IMG/VR virus record: IMGVR_UViG_3300044643_000282
Location: 1-37,998 of that record
DNA: 37,998 bases
Strand: one strand, 5' to 3'
Origin: a virus
Shown: positions 19,144-29,500 of the stretch, in pieces
How positions within the stretch are numbered: position 1 is the stretch's first letter
How the letters are laid out: every line of letters starts with the position of its first letter
Notes under the pieces: model-generated
Told to the model about the DNA's origin: nothing
The model's database searches: none
The model's input: only the letters and a program-made list of their open reading frames with translations
Program-made: the position numbers and the translations under genes

Positions 19144-21055
19144 GTTTCTGTTTGCTGCTCAGGTTTCTGGGCAAGCTGAACTTAAAAAACTGACTGATGC
19201 CGTTGATAGTCTTCGTAAGGAAATGGAGGCGCTGAAGTCTGCTAATGGTGGTCTTGGCGCATCAACACAGCAGTTTACAAGGTCTATCGGCAACGCAAGC
19301 AGCCACGTTCAGGCTTATCAAAAACACCTAGACGCTCAAGCCAAGGCGATGCGCAATCATCGCATTGGTACGATGCAAGCCGGAATGCAGGTCAATGACT
19401 TTGTGACCAGTGTATCAACTGGCGCAAGTCCCATACAGGCATTCAACCAGCAAATTGGTCAGGCTGGTTGGGCTATGCAAATGATGGGCGGAAGGCTTGG
19501 GGCAGTCGGCGCTTTTTTAGCTGGCCCTTGGAGTATTGCTGTTATTGGCGCTTCGATGGCGGTTGGGTTTTTAGTTGAAAAGTTTATGGCTGCGGATGAA
19601 GCCGCGCAAGATGTAAAATTTGCTACATTTTCCATGTCTGATGCCCAAAGTATTTTGGGTAATGTCATGGATATTACCACTGGCAAAATCACAACTCAAA
19701 ATGCAGCATTAATTGATCTTGCAAGGGCGCAGATTATTGTTGCCAAATTACAGGCACAGGCAAGGGCGGCTGAAGCAAAGGGTGCTGTTGCAGATATTGC
19801 AAAACGTGAGTTCCAATTTAGCGGCGGTATGGGCGGTGGATTTTCAATTCAACGTCGGAAAGTAGACGCCAGAGATATAATATCTGAGCAAGTTCTTTCT
19901 GGTAAAATGACTGGTGAAGTCGCCATTAAAAGGCTTGAAAACCTTAAAGACGCAGGAAAGTTGACCACTCAACAATTTATTGAAGCCGCCTCGGCAGTGG
20001 CTAATCTTGGCGTTGAAGTTGAAAATATTAAGGTTTTTGATAACGCAAGAAAACTTTTAGAAGGAACGGGTGGTAAAGATTTATTAAAGCCAGATAAAAA
20101 AGGCGCTGCTGCTGCTGCAGCTGCTGCGAAGAGGATTGCCGCACAGGCTAGAAGAGATGCAAAAGAAGCTGAAGCTGCCCGTGAGAAAGAAGCAAAATCC
20201 ATAGAGTCCTTTATGGACAAAATCGGCAAAGTTGGAATGAAAGAACTTCCTGCTTACCAGCGCGATATTGCCCAGTTGGAAAAAGACTTCATGGAACTGT
20301 CCAAAACTGGACAGGCGGCTACTATTGCGCCGTTTAAGGCTGCGGTAGAGTCTATTGAGATGAATGCCTACAGCGATGCTTTAAAGGCTGATCTTAAAGA
20401 CGCCGATAAGATGGTCAAAGACGCTCTGCCCAATATGGGAGAGCTTGCTGTCAGCAAGGAAATGGAAGATATTATATCCAAAGCAGATGAAATGAATAAG
20501 TCGTTTGAGGAGATAGGCAACTCTGTCAGTGAAGCCTTCAAGGGCATGTTGACTGGCGCTATGTCTTGGAAAGATGGTATGCGCAGCATCATTAGTTCTG
20601 TGATTGATCAGTTGTGGAAACTGTATGTTGTGCAGCAGATCGTCGGACTTATTACTGGTGCATTAGGTGGCGGCGCAAAAGCGGCCCCTGGTGCTGCTAG
20701 TGTCACTGGGAATATCGGCATGAGTAGCCCAGGCAATTTTAAGCCACTTACATTAAGAGCATTCGGCGGCTCGGTGGACAGCAACAAGCCATACATGGTT
20801 GGCGAACGCGGCCCAGAACTATTTGTCCCTGGTGGTAATGGCACAATCATTCCTAACGGCAATATGCGCGGTGGCGGTGGTGGCGGAAGCCCTATCAGCA
20901 TCAGCGTAGACGCCCGTGGTTCCAGCGATCCAGCAGCAGTTCGCGCTCAGGTTCAGCAGGGCATCCTTGAAGCTGCTCCGGCAATTATCGCAGCGGCAGA
21001 GTCACGCACAATTGCGGGTCTTCGTAGGCCGCGCCTCGGTGGAGCAATGCAGTAA
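19118..21055 (+). CDS. Tape measure protein
   Basis: A 645-residue protein starting at GTG 19118 after AAAGG. The N-terminal 110 residues are helical (coiled coil); a hydrophobic segment lies at about 125-150 (GAVGAFLAGPWSIAVIGASMAVGFL). Then comes a long Ala/Lys/Glu-rich helix region (325-365) and a C-terminal domain with SFEEIGNSVSEAFKGML and the family ending FGGSVDSNKPYMVGERGPELFVPGG. It sets tail length and passes into the host membrane at infection. At this length the tail would be rather short by the usual length relation. Position after GT agrees. Confidence 0.93.
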   Translation: MAAQDQRIEFLFAAQVSGQAELKKLTDAVDSLRKEMEALKSANGGLGASTQQFTRSIGNASSHVQAYQKHLDAQAKAMRNHRIGTMQAGMQVNDFVTSVSTGASPIQAFNQQIGQAGWAMQMMGGRLGAVGAFLAGPWSIAVIGASMAVGFLVEKFMAADEAAQDVKFATFSMSDAQSILGNVMDITTGKITTQNAALIDLARAQIIVAKLQAQARAAEAKGAVADIAKREFQFSGGMGGGFSIQRRKVDARDIISEQVLSGKMTGEVAIKRLENLKDAGKLTTQQFIEAASAVANLGVEVENIKVFDNARKLLEGTGGKDLLKPDKKGAAAAAAAAKRIAAQARRDAKEAEAAREKEAKSIESFMDKIGKVGMKELPAYQRDIAQLEKDFMELSKTGQAATIAPFKAAVESIEMNAYSDALKADLKDADKMVKDALPNMGELAVSKEMEDIISKADEMNKSFEEIGNSVSEAFKGMLTGAMSWKDGMRSIISSVIDQLWKLYVVQQIVGLITGALGGGAKAAPGAASVTGNIGMSSPGNFKPLTLRAFGGSVDSNKPYMVGERGPELFVPGGNGTIIPNGNMRGGGGGGSPISISVDARGSSDPAAVRAQVQQGILEAAPAIIAAAESRTIAGLRRPRLGGAMQ

Positions 21056-21645
21056 TGGCTACAATCACATATCCTTCAACGCCGAAGCCACAGGGCATGG
21101 CATGGCGGCTGCTTATGCCAGCACAGACTAACGTATCTGATTGGACAGGTCGGCGTCAGACGCTCGCCTCTGGTCGCGGCTGGTGGGAAGCCCAGATTAC
21201 CTTCCCTCCAATTGTAGGCACACTCAGCATCAATGCTTGGCGCTCGTTCATTGCCAAATCGCGTGGTGCTGCAAATGACTTTCAGGTTCCCGTCGATCCT
21301 GTTGCGCAGTCGGCTTCGACAGCCACTCCATTGGTAAACGGCGCTGGTCAGACAGGCCGGACGCTGAACACTGATGGCTGGCCCCTGTCCACTACCGTTT
21401 TACAGGCTGGTCAGTATGTCACCATCAACAACCAGCTTTTGCAGTTGACTGAAAATGTTACCTCTAACGGCTCTGGCGTGGCTGTGCTGACGTTTGAGCC
21501 TCCCATCAGGGTGTCGCCATCGGACAACACCGCTATTGAATACAAGAACCCTTATTGCCTAATGTATCTGGTGGAGGAGCCAACGCTTTCAGTCGAGACA
21601 GGCTATGTGTATAGCCTCTCACTGAACTTACGGGAGTCCTTCTAA
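21055..21645 (+). CDS. Tail hub/distal tail-like protein
   Basis: A 196-residue beta-rich protein directly after the tape measure (TAATG overlap), the usual place for distal tail or minor tail proteins. Motifs: TPKPQGMAWRLLMPAQTNVSDWTGRRQTL, ARGWWEAQITFPPI-like segment, AWRSFIAKSRGAANDF, and a final YVYSLSLNLRES strand. No catalytic motif. It probably forms the ring at the tail tip that connects tube and receptor-binding parts. Assigned from order and beta-rich composition. Confidence 0.7.
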   Translation: MATITYPSTPKPQGMAWRLLMPAQTNVSDWTGRRQTLASGRGWWEAQITFPPIVGTLSINAWRSFIAKSRGAANDFQVPVDPVAQSASTATPLVNGAGQTGRTLNTDGWPLSTTVLQAGQYVTINNQLLQLTENVTSNGSGVAVLTFEPPIRVSPSDNTAIEYKNPYCLMYLVEEPTLSVETGYVYSLSLNLRESF

Positions 21646-22277
21646 TGGTTGATGCAACCACACAGGCCGCACTGGACGCACAGGTCGTTAATTGGCGTGT
21701 GCTGATTTACGCTGACTTTGTGGGCGATGTCCTGCGTGGCACAAGCGGCCTTTATAACAAGGTTATTTCTGGATCAGGCGACACTGAACTGGATGGCACT
21801 TATGACAGCTTTAACCACGATCTGATTAATGTATCTCCTGTAAAACATAACGAAACAGGTTCTGACACAGTGTCCATTTCCATGAGTGGCCTTGTGGTCA
21901 ACAATGCTGACTTTTTGGCTATTATTGGCGACAAGTCAAAATGGCAGGGACGCATTGCTAGGCTTTGGTTTTATTGTGTTGATCAGAACGAAAGCCAAGT
22001 TGGTTCTGTCATACCTTATTACACTGGATACATGAACGAGGTCAGTATTTCTGGCAGCGCGGAAAGCCAGACGGTTACGCTAACAATTGAAAACTATTTA
22101 ACTAGCATCGCTGGCGCACAAAACAAAACCTACCTCATTCAGAATATCTTTGATGCTGGTGATCTAAGCGCGGAAACATCTATTGCAGCGGCTAACGGCA
22201 TGGCTGAAGCTGGTAACTACGGCTACGGCGGTGGCGGTGCTGGGGAAAACGATTTTGGAAGGATGAACTTCCGATGA
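21645..22277 (+). CDS. Tail hub protein (DUF2163-like position)
   Basis: A 210-residue protein with mixed strands (VVNWRVLIYADFVGD; FNHDLINVSPVKHNETGSD; TVTLTIENYLTSIAG) ending in a Gly-rich tail. Position between the distal tail-like gene and the NlpC/P60-like gene matches the hub genes of many siphoviruses and gene transfer agents (DUF2163 place). It overlaps both neighbours by 1 to 4 bases. Precise identity unknown, tail-tip role inferred. Confidence 0.65.
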   Translation: MVDATTQAALDAQVVNWRVLIYADFVGDVLRGTSGLYNKVISGSGDTELDGTYDSFNHDLINVSPVKHNETGSDTVSISMSGLVVNNADFLAIIGDKSKWQGRIARLWFYCVDQNESQVGSVIPYYTGYMNEVSISGSAESQTVTLTIENYLTSIAGAQNKTYLIQNIFDAGDLSAETSIAAANGMAEAGNYGYGGGGAGENDFGRMNFR

Positions 22278-22672
22278 GAATATCAACTTGGGAAGACGCT
22301 TTATCCAATTACATTCTTACCAAACGCCATGAACCGTTTGAGTATGGCGTGAATGACTGCTGCCTGTTTGCCGCGGGGGCTGTTGAAGCCATCACTGGCG
22401 AAGACCCTATGACTGAATTTCGCGGTAAGTATGACAGCCTTAAAACCAGTATACAGGTTATTAAGGACATTGGCGCAGGGACCCTTGAAGAGACTATGGA
22501 TGGCAAGTTTTCAGAAGTGGAAATAGGTCATGCGCAGCGCGGAGACTTGGCTTTCTTTGATGGCAGCGTTGGTGTAGTAATGGGTGGCTTCGCTTATTTC
22601 GTTTCGGACGATGGGCTGGAGCGGATTAACCGATCCCTATGGGACAAGTGCTGGAGCGTAGGCCGTGGGTAA
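22274..22672 (+). CDS. NlpC/P60-like (DUF6950-type) tail-tip protein
   Basis: A 132-residue protein of the DUF6950 type: TWEDALSNYILTKRHEPFEYGVNDCCLFAAGAVEAITG is the key N-terminal stretch, with the Cys of NDCC in the place of the NlpC/P60 active-site nucleophile. A GHAQRGDLAFF segment follows, with a His close to the expected second catalytic residue. Similar proteins in tail tips are thought to cut peptidoglycan during entry. It sits just before the J-like gene, which is typical. Activity inferred. Confidence 0.75.
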   Translation: MRISTWEDALSNYILTKRHEPFEYGVNDCCLFAAGAVEAITGEDPMTEFRGKYDSLKTSIQVIKDIGAGTLEETMDGKFSEVEIGHAQRGDLAFFDGSVGVVMGGFAYFVSDDGLERINRSLWDKCWSVGRG

Positions 22673-25541
22673 GACTCTAAAGACTATTGCGATAGCTGCC
22701 GCCGCTGTTGCAATGGTCGTTTTCGCAAAGGAAATTGCGCTTTTTATTGGTATTAAAGCCATTACAGCAGCTACAGTTACCGCTGTTGGAGCCTCTTTAG
22801 CACTTTCTACAGCCTCAATGGCACTCCTTGGCCCCAAGATACCAAAGACCCAAATATCACGGCTCAATGTTAGTCTTGACCCTTCAACGCCACGCAAGGC
22901 TGTGTTCGGCACTACAGCTATGCCGCTTGATCTGCGCTATCACGAATCCAGCGGTACTGACCAAGAATATGTTGATTATATTATTGCTGTCGCGGCTCAT
23001 AAAGTTGCGTCTATTACTGAGATATGGTTTGAAGAAAAGCAAGCATGGACACTCGCTGGCGGTGTTACAGGCACTTATTCCGGCTATCTGACGGTTGCTG
23101 TTCGCACTGAGGGAACGGCTGGTAACTATATTTCCATTAACGGTGGCGGCAAGTGGGGTTCAACCCGTCGCCTTACTGGCTGCGCTTATTTGCATCTTCG
23201 TATTAAGCGAACTGGCCTCACCAAAAAAGCAGAAAGCCCATTAGTAAGTGGCTTGCCCAGTCGTGTCACAGTCATAGGTGATGGCGCTCTGCTTTATGAT
23301 CCGCGCAAAGACAGCACTGTGCTAGGTGGCTCTGGTTCACACCGCGCAAACAACCAAGCAACTTGGGGCGCATATACCAACGCGGATGACACCGACAACC
23401 CTGCCCTGCAATTGCTTTGGTGGTTGCTTGGCTGGGAAATAAACAACAAGTTGTCGGTTGGCTGTGGTGTTCCTTACACTCGCATCGACATGGAATCGTT
23501 TATCACTGCCGCAAATATCTGCGATGAAAACGTAACTTTGGCAATTGGCGGAACTCAAAAGCGTTACCGCACCAGCGGAACGGCATCAGATGCTGATGAC
23601 CGCATGGAAATCATTAACAACTTGCTTGCGTCAATGAACGGTACGCTTCGTGACAATGGCGGCAAGTTGACAGTAACGGCGATGAAGAACGACCTTGCCG
23701 ACTATGTGCTTACCTTTAATGAAGGCGACATGCTTGGTGGGTTTGATTGGCAGCAAACTCGTGGATTGACGGAAAGCCACAACATTGCCCGTGGCCGCTA
23801 TGTCGATCCTTCAGCCAATAGCCTTTATCAGATGGTGGACTACCCAGAGGTCGGTTTTGCATCACCTGATGGCATTGAGCGGGTTATGTCCCTTGATCTT
23901 CCATATGTCGAAGATGGTCGCCGTGCGCAGCGCATTGCCAAGCAAGTTTTGCAGCGCAATCAGTATCGCGGCATGTTTTCTACAACCTTTAACGCCAAAG
24001 CATTGGGCTGTCAGGTTGGGGATGTTGTGCGCGTTAGCCTTGAAGCCCTTGGCTGGTCAAACAAGCTATTCCGCGTTGTTAGCCAAGAGATTCGGTTTGA
24101 TGGTCAAGTGCCAATGGCCTTGGTCGAAGAGAATGCGGCTATCTACGCATGGGATGCCAATGATGTTGCACCAATAACACCCACTGCGCCGACGATCTAT
24201 AACCCACTGAACAGCCCATTTATCCTTGGAATTGATGTCGCTGGCACAACTGCTGAATGGTCTGGCGTAATTGATGACAATGGCGACAAGCCAGAAGACA
24301 ACGCCACAAGAAACGTAAATAGGGGCGAGTGGTCAGGCTCTTCGGTTGCATACATTGTCGGTGACTTTGTGCAGCGCGATGGCTCAAGCTATTCGGCTAT
24401 TGTTGCCCATACATCAACGTCGGTCAATGGCCCTCCAGGTGCTAACTGGTTGCTACTGGCTTCGCAGGGTGTTGCTGGTGACCCAGGCGCTGATGGGCCT
24501 CCTGGCGCTGATGGCACTCCGGCAATCAGTGGCTACCTTACCAAAGAAGCTGTCCAAGTATTTGCCTATGCCAATGGTGGCGTTGTTTCTTACGCGCCAG
24601 CATCCGGCAGCTTTAAGGTGTTTAGCGGCAATACGGATGTAAGCAGTTCGTTCAGCCTATCGACCATCAGCAACCCGCAGTCTTTGACTGTTGGCTATTC
24701 CAGCCAGACATATTCGGTCACGGCTGGGTTTGATGACGGGGAAGATACTGCGACACTTGGCATTCGTGCAACGGGAAGCGGTGCTTATGTTGGCATCACT
24801 ATCGACAAGCTGTTTTCGCTGTCGAAAGCAAAGGGCGGGTACGAAATTGTAGCTACATTGCCTACGACTGATTTGTTTGAAGGCAGAGTTGTATTCCTGA
24901 CAACCGATGATAAATTGTATCGCTATACTGGCGCAGCATGGACAACGGCAGTTCCTGCGGCTGATATTAGCGGAACCTTGGCTGACGCGCAGATCGCAGC
25001 CCTAGCAGCGTCTAAGATTACAGGTCAACTTACTGACGCCCAGATTGCGGCTATCGCAGCAGCGAAGGTTACGGGTCAGATTGCAGGAACCCAGATTACT
25101 GATGGCGCTATATCGACCGCAAAACTGGCGGCGAACTCTGTTACATCCAATGAGATTGCAGCTAACACAATTACTGCTGCCGACATCGCAGCCTTGACAA
25201 TCACAGCCTCTCAGATTGCTGCGGCGACTATAACTGGTGCAAAGATTGCGGCAAATACAATTGCAGCGGGTAACATTGTAGCCGATACCATCACAGCCAA
25301 CGAAATTGCAGCAAACGCAATCACTGCAACGGAAATTGCTACCAATGCTATTACGGCTGATAAGATTTCGGCTGGTGCGGTAACGGCAGCAAAAATGAGC
25401 GTTACATCGCTTGATGCCATCACAGCGACAATTGGGACACTGCGGACAGCGACCACTGGTGCAAGGCTTGAGATTGCAAGCAACCAGATCAGGGTCTATG
25501 ATTCCAGCAACGTGCTGCGCGTTCGTTTGGGGATTTGGTAA
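22665..25541 (+). CDS. J-like host specificity/tail tip protein with CBM and collagen-like segments
   Basis: A 958-residue protein starting at GTG 22665 (8-base overlap). Residues 4-56 are hydrophobic and Ala-rich. The middle (about 60-500) is the J-like hub core (SPLVSGLPSRVTVIGDGALL and IERVMSLDLPYVEDG are landmarks). Near 553-603 is a small carbohydrate-binding-like domain (WSGSSVAYIVGDFVQRDGSSY), then a short collagen-like run (GPPGADGTP). From about 765 to 911 there are many near-decapeptide repeats such as TITANEIAAN, then a small C-terminal domain. It probably binds the receptor or carries the fibres. Confidence 0.85.
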   Translation: MGKTLKTIAIAAAAVAMVVFAKEIALFIGIKAITAATVTAVGASLALSTASMALLGPKIPKTQISRLNVSLDPSTPRKAVFGTTAMPLDLRYHESSGTDQEYVDYIIAVAAHKVASITEIWFEEKQAWTLAGGVTGTYSGYLTVAVRTEGTAGNYISINGGGKWGSTRRLTGCAYLHLRIKRTGLTKKAESPLVSGLPSRVTVIGDGALLYDPRKDSTVLGGSGSHRANNQATWGAYTNADDTDNPALQLLWWLLGWEINNKLSVGCGVPYTRIDMESFITAANICDENVTLAIGGTQKRYRTSGTASDADDRMEIINNLLASMNGTLRDNGGKLTVTAMKNDLADYVLTFNEGDMLGGFDWQQTRGLTESHNIARGRYVDPSANSLYQMVDYPEVGFASPDGIERVMSLDLPYVEDGRRAQRIAKQVLQRNQYRGMFSTTFNAKALGCQVGDVVRVSLEALGWSNKLFRVVSQEIRFDGQVPMALVEENAAIYAWDANDVAPITPTAPTIYNPLNSPFILGIDVAGTTAEWSGVIDDNGDKPEDNATRNVNRGEWSGSSVAYIVGDFVQRDGSSYSAIVAHTSTSVNGPPGANWLLLASQGVAGDPGADGPPGADGTPAISGYLTKEAVQVFAYANGGVVSYAPASGSFKVFSGNTDVSSSFSLSTISNPQSLTVGYSSQTYSVTAGFDDGEDTATLGIRATGSGAYVGITIDKLFSLSKAKGGYEIVATLPTTDLFEGRVVFLTTDDKLYRYTGAAWTTAVPAADISGTLADAQIAALAASKITGQLTDAQIAAIAAAKVTGQIAGTQITDGAISTAKLAANSVTSNEIAANTITAADIAALTITASQIAAATITGAKIAANTIAAGNIVADTITANEIAANAITATEIATNAITADKISAGAVTAAKMSVTSLDAITATIGTLRTATTGARLEIASNQIRVYDSSNVLRVRLGIW

Positions 25542-25831
25542 TGCCACAGGGACTGCAAGTTTTTGATGCCGCTGGTAACATTCTTTTAGACACATCAACG
25601 ATAGTCATGAAGAGAATGATCTCTTACCCAGTAACTGTAACCAGCACATCGCCAAACACGATAGCTTTGACCATCCCTTCGACAAATACGGTTTTGGGCG
25701 CTATTGCTGTCCCAGTTTCAACAGGCGCTGCATCAGAAGTGATAGGCATAGAGTTAAGTGGTTCTGATCTTATTTGGACTGCGCGTGTGAACAATGGGTT
25801 AAATTACAGTTTGGATGTGTTGATAGCATGA
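25541..25831 (+). CDS. Small beta-rich tail protein, 96 residues
   Basis: Starts MPQGLQVFDAAGN (TAATG overlap with the J-like gene). Beta-rich with GNILLDTSTIV, SYPVTVTSTSPNTIAL and a final NYSLDVLIA strand. The opening 'GLQVFDAAGN' is similar to short proteins placed next to phage fibres, where they may form tip spikes or adapters. It overlaps the next gene as ATGA. No enzymatic motif. Function inferred from location. Confidence 0.65.
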   Translation: MPQGLQVFDAAGNILLDTSTIVMKRMISYPVTVTSTSPNTIALTIPSTNTVLGAIAVPVSTGAASEVIGIELSGSDLIWTARVNNGLNYSLDVLIA

Positions 25832-26487
25832 CTGCTCTTTTTGAAGCCTATGACGATACAGGTAAGTTGCAGCTTACTACGGAAGCCGTGACCTACTATG
25901 TGTCCAATTCTTACTCTGTAACTACCACAAGCATGGGTGGCGGTGGCTATGGTCAGGTCTACGTCTATCCACCCAACTCCACTGATTTGGTTGCTTTCCG
26001 CTGTACAGATGGCATAAATATCTCAGGATACAGAGAAAGCGCAGGATACCGATTCATTACTCAAACGCCCGTTTGCACTATCCAGATTAAGATACTTAGC
26101 CTTGCAAGAAACCTAAGCCCGACAGCAGATAATTTTGGAATGCAGTTGTTTGCACCGGATGGTACGCTTCAATTTTCGGCAGCGAGGAATATGTCCTTTT
26201 TCTTGGATAGCGTATCAGTGTTTGCAGAAGACGGAATTGGTGATGTCGGAGAAAGCATGACATTTGCTTCCGGTAGCAATCCATATGCTGTTATCGCTGG
26301 AAGTGAATATGTCGGCTATACTGGCGCTGATGAATTTGATGATTTTGAGCGTATAGTTAATGTAGCTTCTATGACCGCCACCTCAATTGATGTCTTCAGC
26401 GTGACTAGAAATGATTGGCCCAGCTTGCCCGGTGGAAGTGGCGGTTATGGTGTTGGTGGGACTTACACTGTTTTCGCAGTGTCGTGA
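25828..26487 (+). CDS. Beta-rich tail/fibre-associated protein
   Basis: A 219-residue protein starting MTALFEAYDDTGKLQLTTE at ATG 25828 (the in-frame ATG at 25774 would overlap more). Its opening resembles the preceding gene ('EAYDDTGKLQL' versus 'QVFDAAGNILL'), so the two may share a common small N-terminal fold that binds the tail. The remainder is Gly/Ser/Tyr/Phe-rich with strands and no known motif. It ends 58 bases before the big fibre gene. Confidence 0.65.
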   Translation: MTALFEAYDDTGKLQLTTEAVTYYVSNSYSVTTTSMGGGGYGQVYVYPPNSTDLVAFRCTDGINISGYRESAGYRFITQTPVCTIQIKILSLARNLSPTADNFGMQLFAPDGTLQFSAARNMSFFLDSVSVFAEDGIGDVGESMTFASGSNPYAVIAGSEYVGYTGADEFDDFERIVNVASMTATSIDVFSVTRNDWPSLPGGSGGYGVGGTYTVFAVS

Positions 26488-26545
26488 ATACTCAGTTGGC
26501 AGCTAAGACATAAAGTGCTAAAGATACGGCACGAAGGGAATCCCA

Positions 26546-29500
26546 ATGGCATTTATCTACGACCTGTCTGACACTTGGAACAATGCGGGTATTTCGTTCA
26601 ACGGCATCAAGTTGAATGCGACTGATACTGCCAGTGCGGCTGGCTCAAAGCTGATTGATCTACAGATCAATGGCGCTTCTAAATTCACTGTTGGCAAAAC
26701 TGGCGCTGTCATTGCCACTGGCCTTATTGAAAGCACTGTAGGCGGCTTCAGATTTCCTGACGGAACCACGCAGACCACCAAAGCCACAGTCAACAGCGTA
26801 TCTGGTACTGGAACAGTTAACGGGATTACGCTTACCGGATCAGTGACCGATAGCGGCTCACTAACCCTTGGCGGGACGCTGGGTAATATTGCCAACAATC
26901 AACTTACTAACAGTGCGATTACGATAAACGGAACATCTACGCCACTTGGTGGTTCTATTGCTGTCGGTACGGTCACCTCTGTCGCTGGCACTGGCACAGT
27001 CAGCGGCCTGAGCCTGACAGGTAGCGTCACTACATCTGGATCACTGACGCTCGGCGGCACTTTGGTGCTGACATCCGGTCAGGTAACTGACGGCCTTGGC
27101 TATACGCCATACAATGCCACCAACCCAGCCGGATACACAACAAATGTTGGTACGGTCACCAGTGTTGCTGGGACGGGGACTGTCAATGGTTTGACGCTGA
27201 CAGGCTCTGTCACAACTAGCGGGTCACTGACCCTTGGTGGCACTTTAGGTAATATTGCAAATAGCCAACTTACCAACAGCGCAATTACAATAAATGGAAC
27301 GTCTACCGCGCTTGGTGGCTCTATCTCAGTTGGTACGGTTACCTCTGTTGCTGCGCTTACGCTTGGCACTTCTGGAACTGATCTTGCATCCAGCGTAGCT
27401 AACGGCACTACAACACCTGTTGTAACGCTCAACGTACCAACAGCATCAGCCGCTAACCGTGGTGCGCTTTCTTCAGCCGATTGGTCAACCTTTAACGCCA
27501 AGCAAGCTGCACTTGTCAGCGGTACAAACATTAAAACTGTCGGTGGCGCTTCTCTGCTTGGATCAGGCGATGTTGGAACCATTGGCTTGGCATATGGCGG
27601 TACAGGAGCCACGACTGAATCCGGTGCGCGTACAGCACTTGGCTTAGGCACGGCTGCTGTCCTTAATGCTGGCGTTGCTGGCGGCGTTGCCACGCTTGAC
27701 GGTAGCGGAACAGTTCCGACATCTCAATTGCCCGGTGCAGTTCTTGGTGGCCTTAACTATCAAGGCACTTGGAACGCATCCACCAACACGCCAACTTTGG
27801 CATCCAGCACTGGTTCAAAGGGTTATTACTACGTTGTCAGCACTGCTGGCTCTACCAACCTAGACGGCATAACCGATTGGAAGATTGGCGATTGGGCCGT
27901 GTACGATGGTTCTACATGGCAGAAGGTCGATAACACCGACGCTGTATCTTCGGTCAATGGCTACACTGGCGCGGTTGTCCTTACGACTAGCGATGTCGCC
28001 CAAGGAACAAATCTGTATTTTACGCAAGCTGCCGCAAGGGCTTCTGTCTCTGCTGGCACTGGCATAAGCTACAACAGCACCACTGGCGTAATTACTAACT
28101 CCGCGCCGGATCAGACCGTTGCCCTGACAGGTGCTGGCACGACCACTGTCACTGGAACCTATCCAAACTTCACGATTACATCGAACGATAGCACGGTTGG
28201 CACGGTAACTTCTGTAGCTGCATCTGGCGGCACAACTGGCCTTACGTTCACTGGCTCACCAATCACTACGGCTGGCACTCTCACGCTTGGCGGCACACTT
28301 GCTGTTGCCAATGGTGGCACTGGGGCTACAACTCTTACATCTGGCTATGTCTTAAAAGGCAATGGCACTTCGGCGGTTAGTGCGTCTGTCTTATATGACG
28401 ACGGTACGAATACTGGTATTGGCACAACTTCACCATCTGCGCTTTTTCACATATCGCAAAACGGCGGCGGTGACATCGGCGCACTTGTATCGCAAACCAA
28501 CGGCGGCAACGGAACAACGGCAAGATACCGCGCAACGCATGGCTCCGGAGCGGCTTTTAATCTTCAAGCTGGTAATGGTCACGTTGACTTAAATGTTACC
28601 AGCAACCACCATCTGACTTTCGGCACTAATAACGCAGAGCGTATGCGCATCACCGCGACAGGTGATATTGGAATTGGTACGACTACGCCAAATGCAAAAC
28701 TAAATGTTTCTGGCGGGAACATAACTATTAGCGCGTCTGGGACGTACTCAGAGCCAGCAGTAAATGCTGGTGTCCTTGCATATGATGGGGTCAACGGCGA
28801 GTTTACTATTTCTGCACGCTCCAACGGCGGAAGCACATATACGCGTTTTATGACCAGCAATGGCGGCACGGGCGCAGAACGTATGCGCATCCTTAGCGGC
28901 GGAAACGTCGGGGTGGGAACAAGCAGCCCAGCCACCAAATTCGTTGTCAGCAATGGCGGCGCGGGTGGATTGGAGTTTGACACCAACGGCTTAATGCAGT
29001 CGTACAACCGCTCCACTTCTGCTTACCAGTTTATGTACCTTGACGCGGCCCAGATACTGTTCCGGCCAAGCGGTACGGAGCGTATGCGTCTTGACGGCAG
29101 CGGCGTATTGTTAATAAACCGCTCAAGCACCTCTGGTCTCGGTAAGTTGAACGTAGATGGTGGTGCGGACTTCACTGGCGGCAACGTGTATCTTGCGCGG
29201 GATACAGGCAACGTCGGAATTGGCACTGCTTCGCCAACGGCGGGGTATAAGTTAGACGTATCAGGTAGCGCAAATGCTTCTGGTAGTTTTGTATCCGGTG
29301 GCGGCACTACATCGCAAGCCGCGATAGGTAACAAGACACTTTCGTTCTACAACACAGGTGCGGGCGACGGTCTTATAAAGTCTGATGACGATACATCTTC
29401 GTTCACTTCTATCGCGCTCAACAAGACCCAAGTTAAACTATTTACCTCCAACACAGAACGTATGCGCATCGATTCTGCTGGTGTTGTCGGAATTGGCACA

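Noticed and set aside
24960-25400. Repeat array in the J-like gene as CRISPR
   Set aside because: Repeats are in-frame protein decapeptides with varying DNA and no unique spacers.
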